From positions 1-7,101 of the forward strand of contig JAIXRT010000116.1 of NCBI GenBank assembly GCA_027485075.1: DNA of 7,101 nt. The letters run 5' to 3'. The stretch is from Cytophagaceae bacterium. Lineage in GTDB: Bacteria > Bacteroidota > Bacteroidia > Cytophagales > Spirosomataceae. Shown here piece by piece: positions 5,623-7,101 of this stretch. How positions within the stretch are numbered: position 1 is the first letter of the stretch; each line of letters opens with the position of its first letter. Under the pieces are notes generated by a model. The model had not been told where the DNA came from, searched no databases, and was given only the letters and a program-made list of their open reading frames with translations. Made by a program: the position numbers and the translations under genes.

Positions 5623-7101
5623 ATGGCAGATATTCAGCACATATTAGCAAACTATTGGGGCCATAGCACCTTTCGACCACTCCAGCAGGAGATTATCGAA
5701 TCTGTACTTAAGCAACAAGATACACTTGCCCTACTTCCTACCGGTGGAGGGAAATCCATTTGTTTTCAAGTACCTGCCATGGCTCAAGATGGAATTTGCA
5801 TCGTTGTGTCGCCTTTGATTGCCTTAATGCAAGATCAAGTGGATCAGCTAACCCAACGAGGCATTCCGGCAGTAGCCATTTTTTCAGGCATGTCCCATCG
5901 GCAAATTGATATTCTATTAGACAATTGCATTTACGGATCTATCAAGTTTCTATATATATCACCCGAAAGGCTCAAAACGGACTTGTTTATTGCGCGTGCC
6001 AAACAAATGCAAATCAACCTGCTCGTCATCGATGAAGCCCATTGCATCTCCCAATGGGGATACGACTTCCGACCAGCTTATTTAGAAATTATCAATTTCA
6101 AGCAATTACTCCCGGAATCTACCCCATGTATTGCGCTAACAGCATCTGCAAATCAGGAAGTCCAAAAAGATATACTGGATAAATTACAACTTAAAAACCC
6201 CAAGGTCTTTCAAAAAAGTTTCCAACGGGCGAACCTTTCCTATTCCTGTTTATGGGTTGAGGACAAAGAACATCAACTGTTCAATATGCTAAAGAAGGTA
6301 GGCGGCTCTTCGATTGTTTACGCACGCAATCGAAGAAAAACGCAAGAAATCGCTGCCTTTCTGCAAAAACAAGGAATGAAAGCCGATTACTACCATGCAG
6401 GCTTAAGTCCAGACCAACGAACCAGCCGACAAAAAGCATGGATTGCTAATCAAATCCAATGTATCGTGGCTACCAATGCCTTTGGGATGGGTATCGATAA
6501 ATCAGATGTTCGCCTAGTGGTGCATGTGGATCTGCCTGATTCTTTAGAAGCCTATTATCAAGAGGCCGGTCGGGCAGGAAGAGATGAACAAAAGGCCTAT
6601 GCCGTAGCGATGGTCGAAGAAAATGATCTAATTGAGCTACAGAAAAACTGGGAAAAGTCGTTTCCAAGTGCGGAGGTTCTTCAAAAAACTTACCAGGCCA
6701 TGAGTAATTTCTTGCAAATCGCGGCAGGAAGTGGCGAACTAAGTACCTATGATTTTGACTGGACTGAAATGGCGCGGAGATTCCAATTACCCACCTCGGA
6801 GACGTTTTATGCACTAAAAACACTTGAATCTGAAGGTTTATTCCTCATGAGCGATGCTTTTCAAAATCCATCCAAAATCAAGATTCAGGTAAATGCAACC
6901 GAACTTTACGACTTCCAAATTCGAAACGAAAAATTCGAATCCTTCTTAAAATTTCTACTTAGACAATTTGGCGGCAACTTATACACCCAATTCGTATCTA
7001 TTTCAGAAGCTTCATTAAGTATCCAACTTAAAGTTCCTGTCGAGGAAATCGAACGCTATTTAAACCTATTAGCCAAATTCGAAATCATCGAATACGAAAA
7101 A
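5623..7101 (+). CDS. recQ: RecQ-family ATP-dependent DNA helicase, 3' end cut by the window
   Basis: A 3'-5' superfamily 2 helicase expected to unwind recombination and replication intermediates. The frame is open for 493 codons without a stop to the window edge. Motifs in order: motif 0 FRPLQQEII (18-26), Walker A LLPTGGGKS (37-45, K44), Ia VVSPLIALMQDQV (61-73), DEAH (137-140), the RecQ aromatic-rich loop ISQWGYDFRPAY (142-153), III ALTASA (171-176), IV SSIVYARNRRKT (229-240), V VATNAFGMGIDKSDVRLVVH (282-301) and VI YYQEAGRAGRDE (311-322). After motif VI a winged-helix-like stretch (about 378-410) is present, but there is no cysteine after C280, so the four-cysteine zinc site of E. coli RecQ is missing from the part in view. 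Whether an HRDC domain follows cannot be seen. The ATG at 5623 puts motif 0 at the usual distance. It is divergent from the DUF4301 gene. Confidence 0.95.
   Translation, partial: MADIQHILANYWGHSTFRPLQQEIIESVLKQQDTLALLPTGGGKSICFQVPAMAQDGICIVVSPLIALMQDQVDQLTQRGIPAVAIFSGMSHRQIDILLDNCIYGSIKFLYISPERLKTDLFIARAKQMQINLLVIDEAHCISQWGYDFRPAYLEIINFKQLLPESTPCIALTASANQEVQKDILDKLQLKNPKVFQKSFQRANLSYSCLWVEDKEHQLFNMLKKVGGSSIVYARNRRKTQEIAAFLQKQGMKADYYHAGLSPDQRTSRQKAWIANQIQCIVATNAFGMGIDKSDVRLVVHVDLPDSLEAYYQEAGRAGRDEQKAYAVAMVEENDLIELQKNWEKSFPSAEVLQKTYQAMSNFLQIAAGSGELSTYDFDWTEMARRFQLPTSETFYALKTLESEGLFLMSDAFQNPSKIKIQVNATELYDFQIRNEKFESFLKFLLRQFGGNLYTQFVSISEASLSIQLKVPVEEIERYLNLLAKFEIIEYEK

Noticed and set aside
6470..6823. 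117-codon minus-strand frame inside recQ
   Set aside because: It covers helicase motifs V and VI on the other strand and its translation looks like no protein family.
1..7101. A new defence, mobile or biosynthetic system
   Set aside because: All genes but one are familiar housekeeping or metabolic families, and no transposase, integrase, tRNA, direct-repeat array or toxin-antitoxin pair was seen.

Overview
The window looks like ordinary chromosome from a member of the Bacteroidota. The evidence is consistent: several genes are preceded by the TAnnTTTG -7 element of this phylum's housekeeping sigma factor (170-177, 1385-1392, 2531-2538, 5606-5613), start codons follow A-rich leaders without a clear Shine-Dalgarno sequence, and one gene belongs to DUF4301, a family I know mainly from Bacteroidota. 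Placement below phylum (perhaps Cytophagales-like) is a guess.

Layout, left to right. 1-220 is an A/T-rich spacer with a promoter reading right and a weaker candidate reading left out of the window. 221-946 (+) is a short RluA-type RNA pseudouridine synthase. It converges on 957-1364 (-), an Rrf2-family regulator with four clustered cysteines; the hairpin terminator of this gene lies inside the end of its own reading frame. 1494-2435 (-) holds the ribosomal protein genes rpsL and rpsG, with a good promoter, a leader of about 90 nt and a strong terminator straight after rpsG, so fusA is not in this operon. 2577-3767 (-) is uxuA, mannonate dehydratase, standing alone and lacking an obvious terminator before the rpsL promoter. 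A 257-nt spacer (3768-4024) contains a hairpin terminator and a possible promoter just upstream of it. 4025-5491 (-) is a DUF4301 protein whose motif order resembles sugar-nucleotide pyrophosphorylases. Divergent from it, 5623 to the right edge (+) is the first 493 codons of a RecQ-family helicase that lacks the usual zinc-binding cysteines.

The genes are mostly separate transcription units (translation, rRNA/tRNA modification, uronate breakdown, DNA repair, regulation), not one pathway. I see no mobile element, CRISPR array, tRNA, rRNA or defence system. The most useful leads are the DUF4301 fold inference, the small promoter-hairpin unit upstream of uxuA, the four-cysteine Rrf2 protein, the str operon without fusA, and the near-leaderless recQ promoter. 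The promoter calls rest on motif matching by eye.
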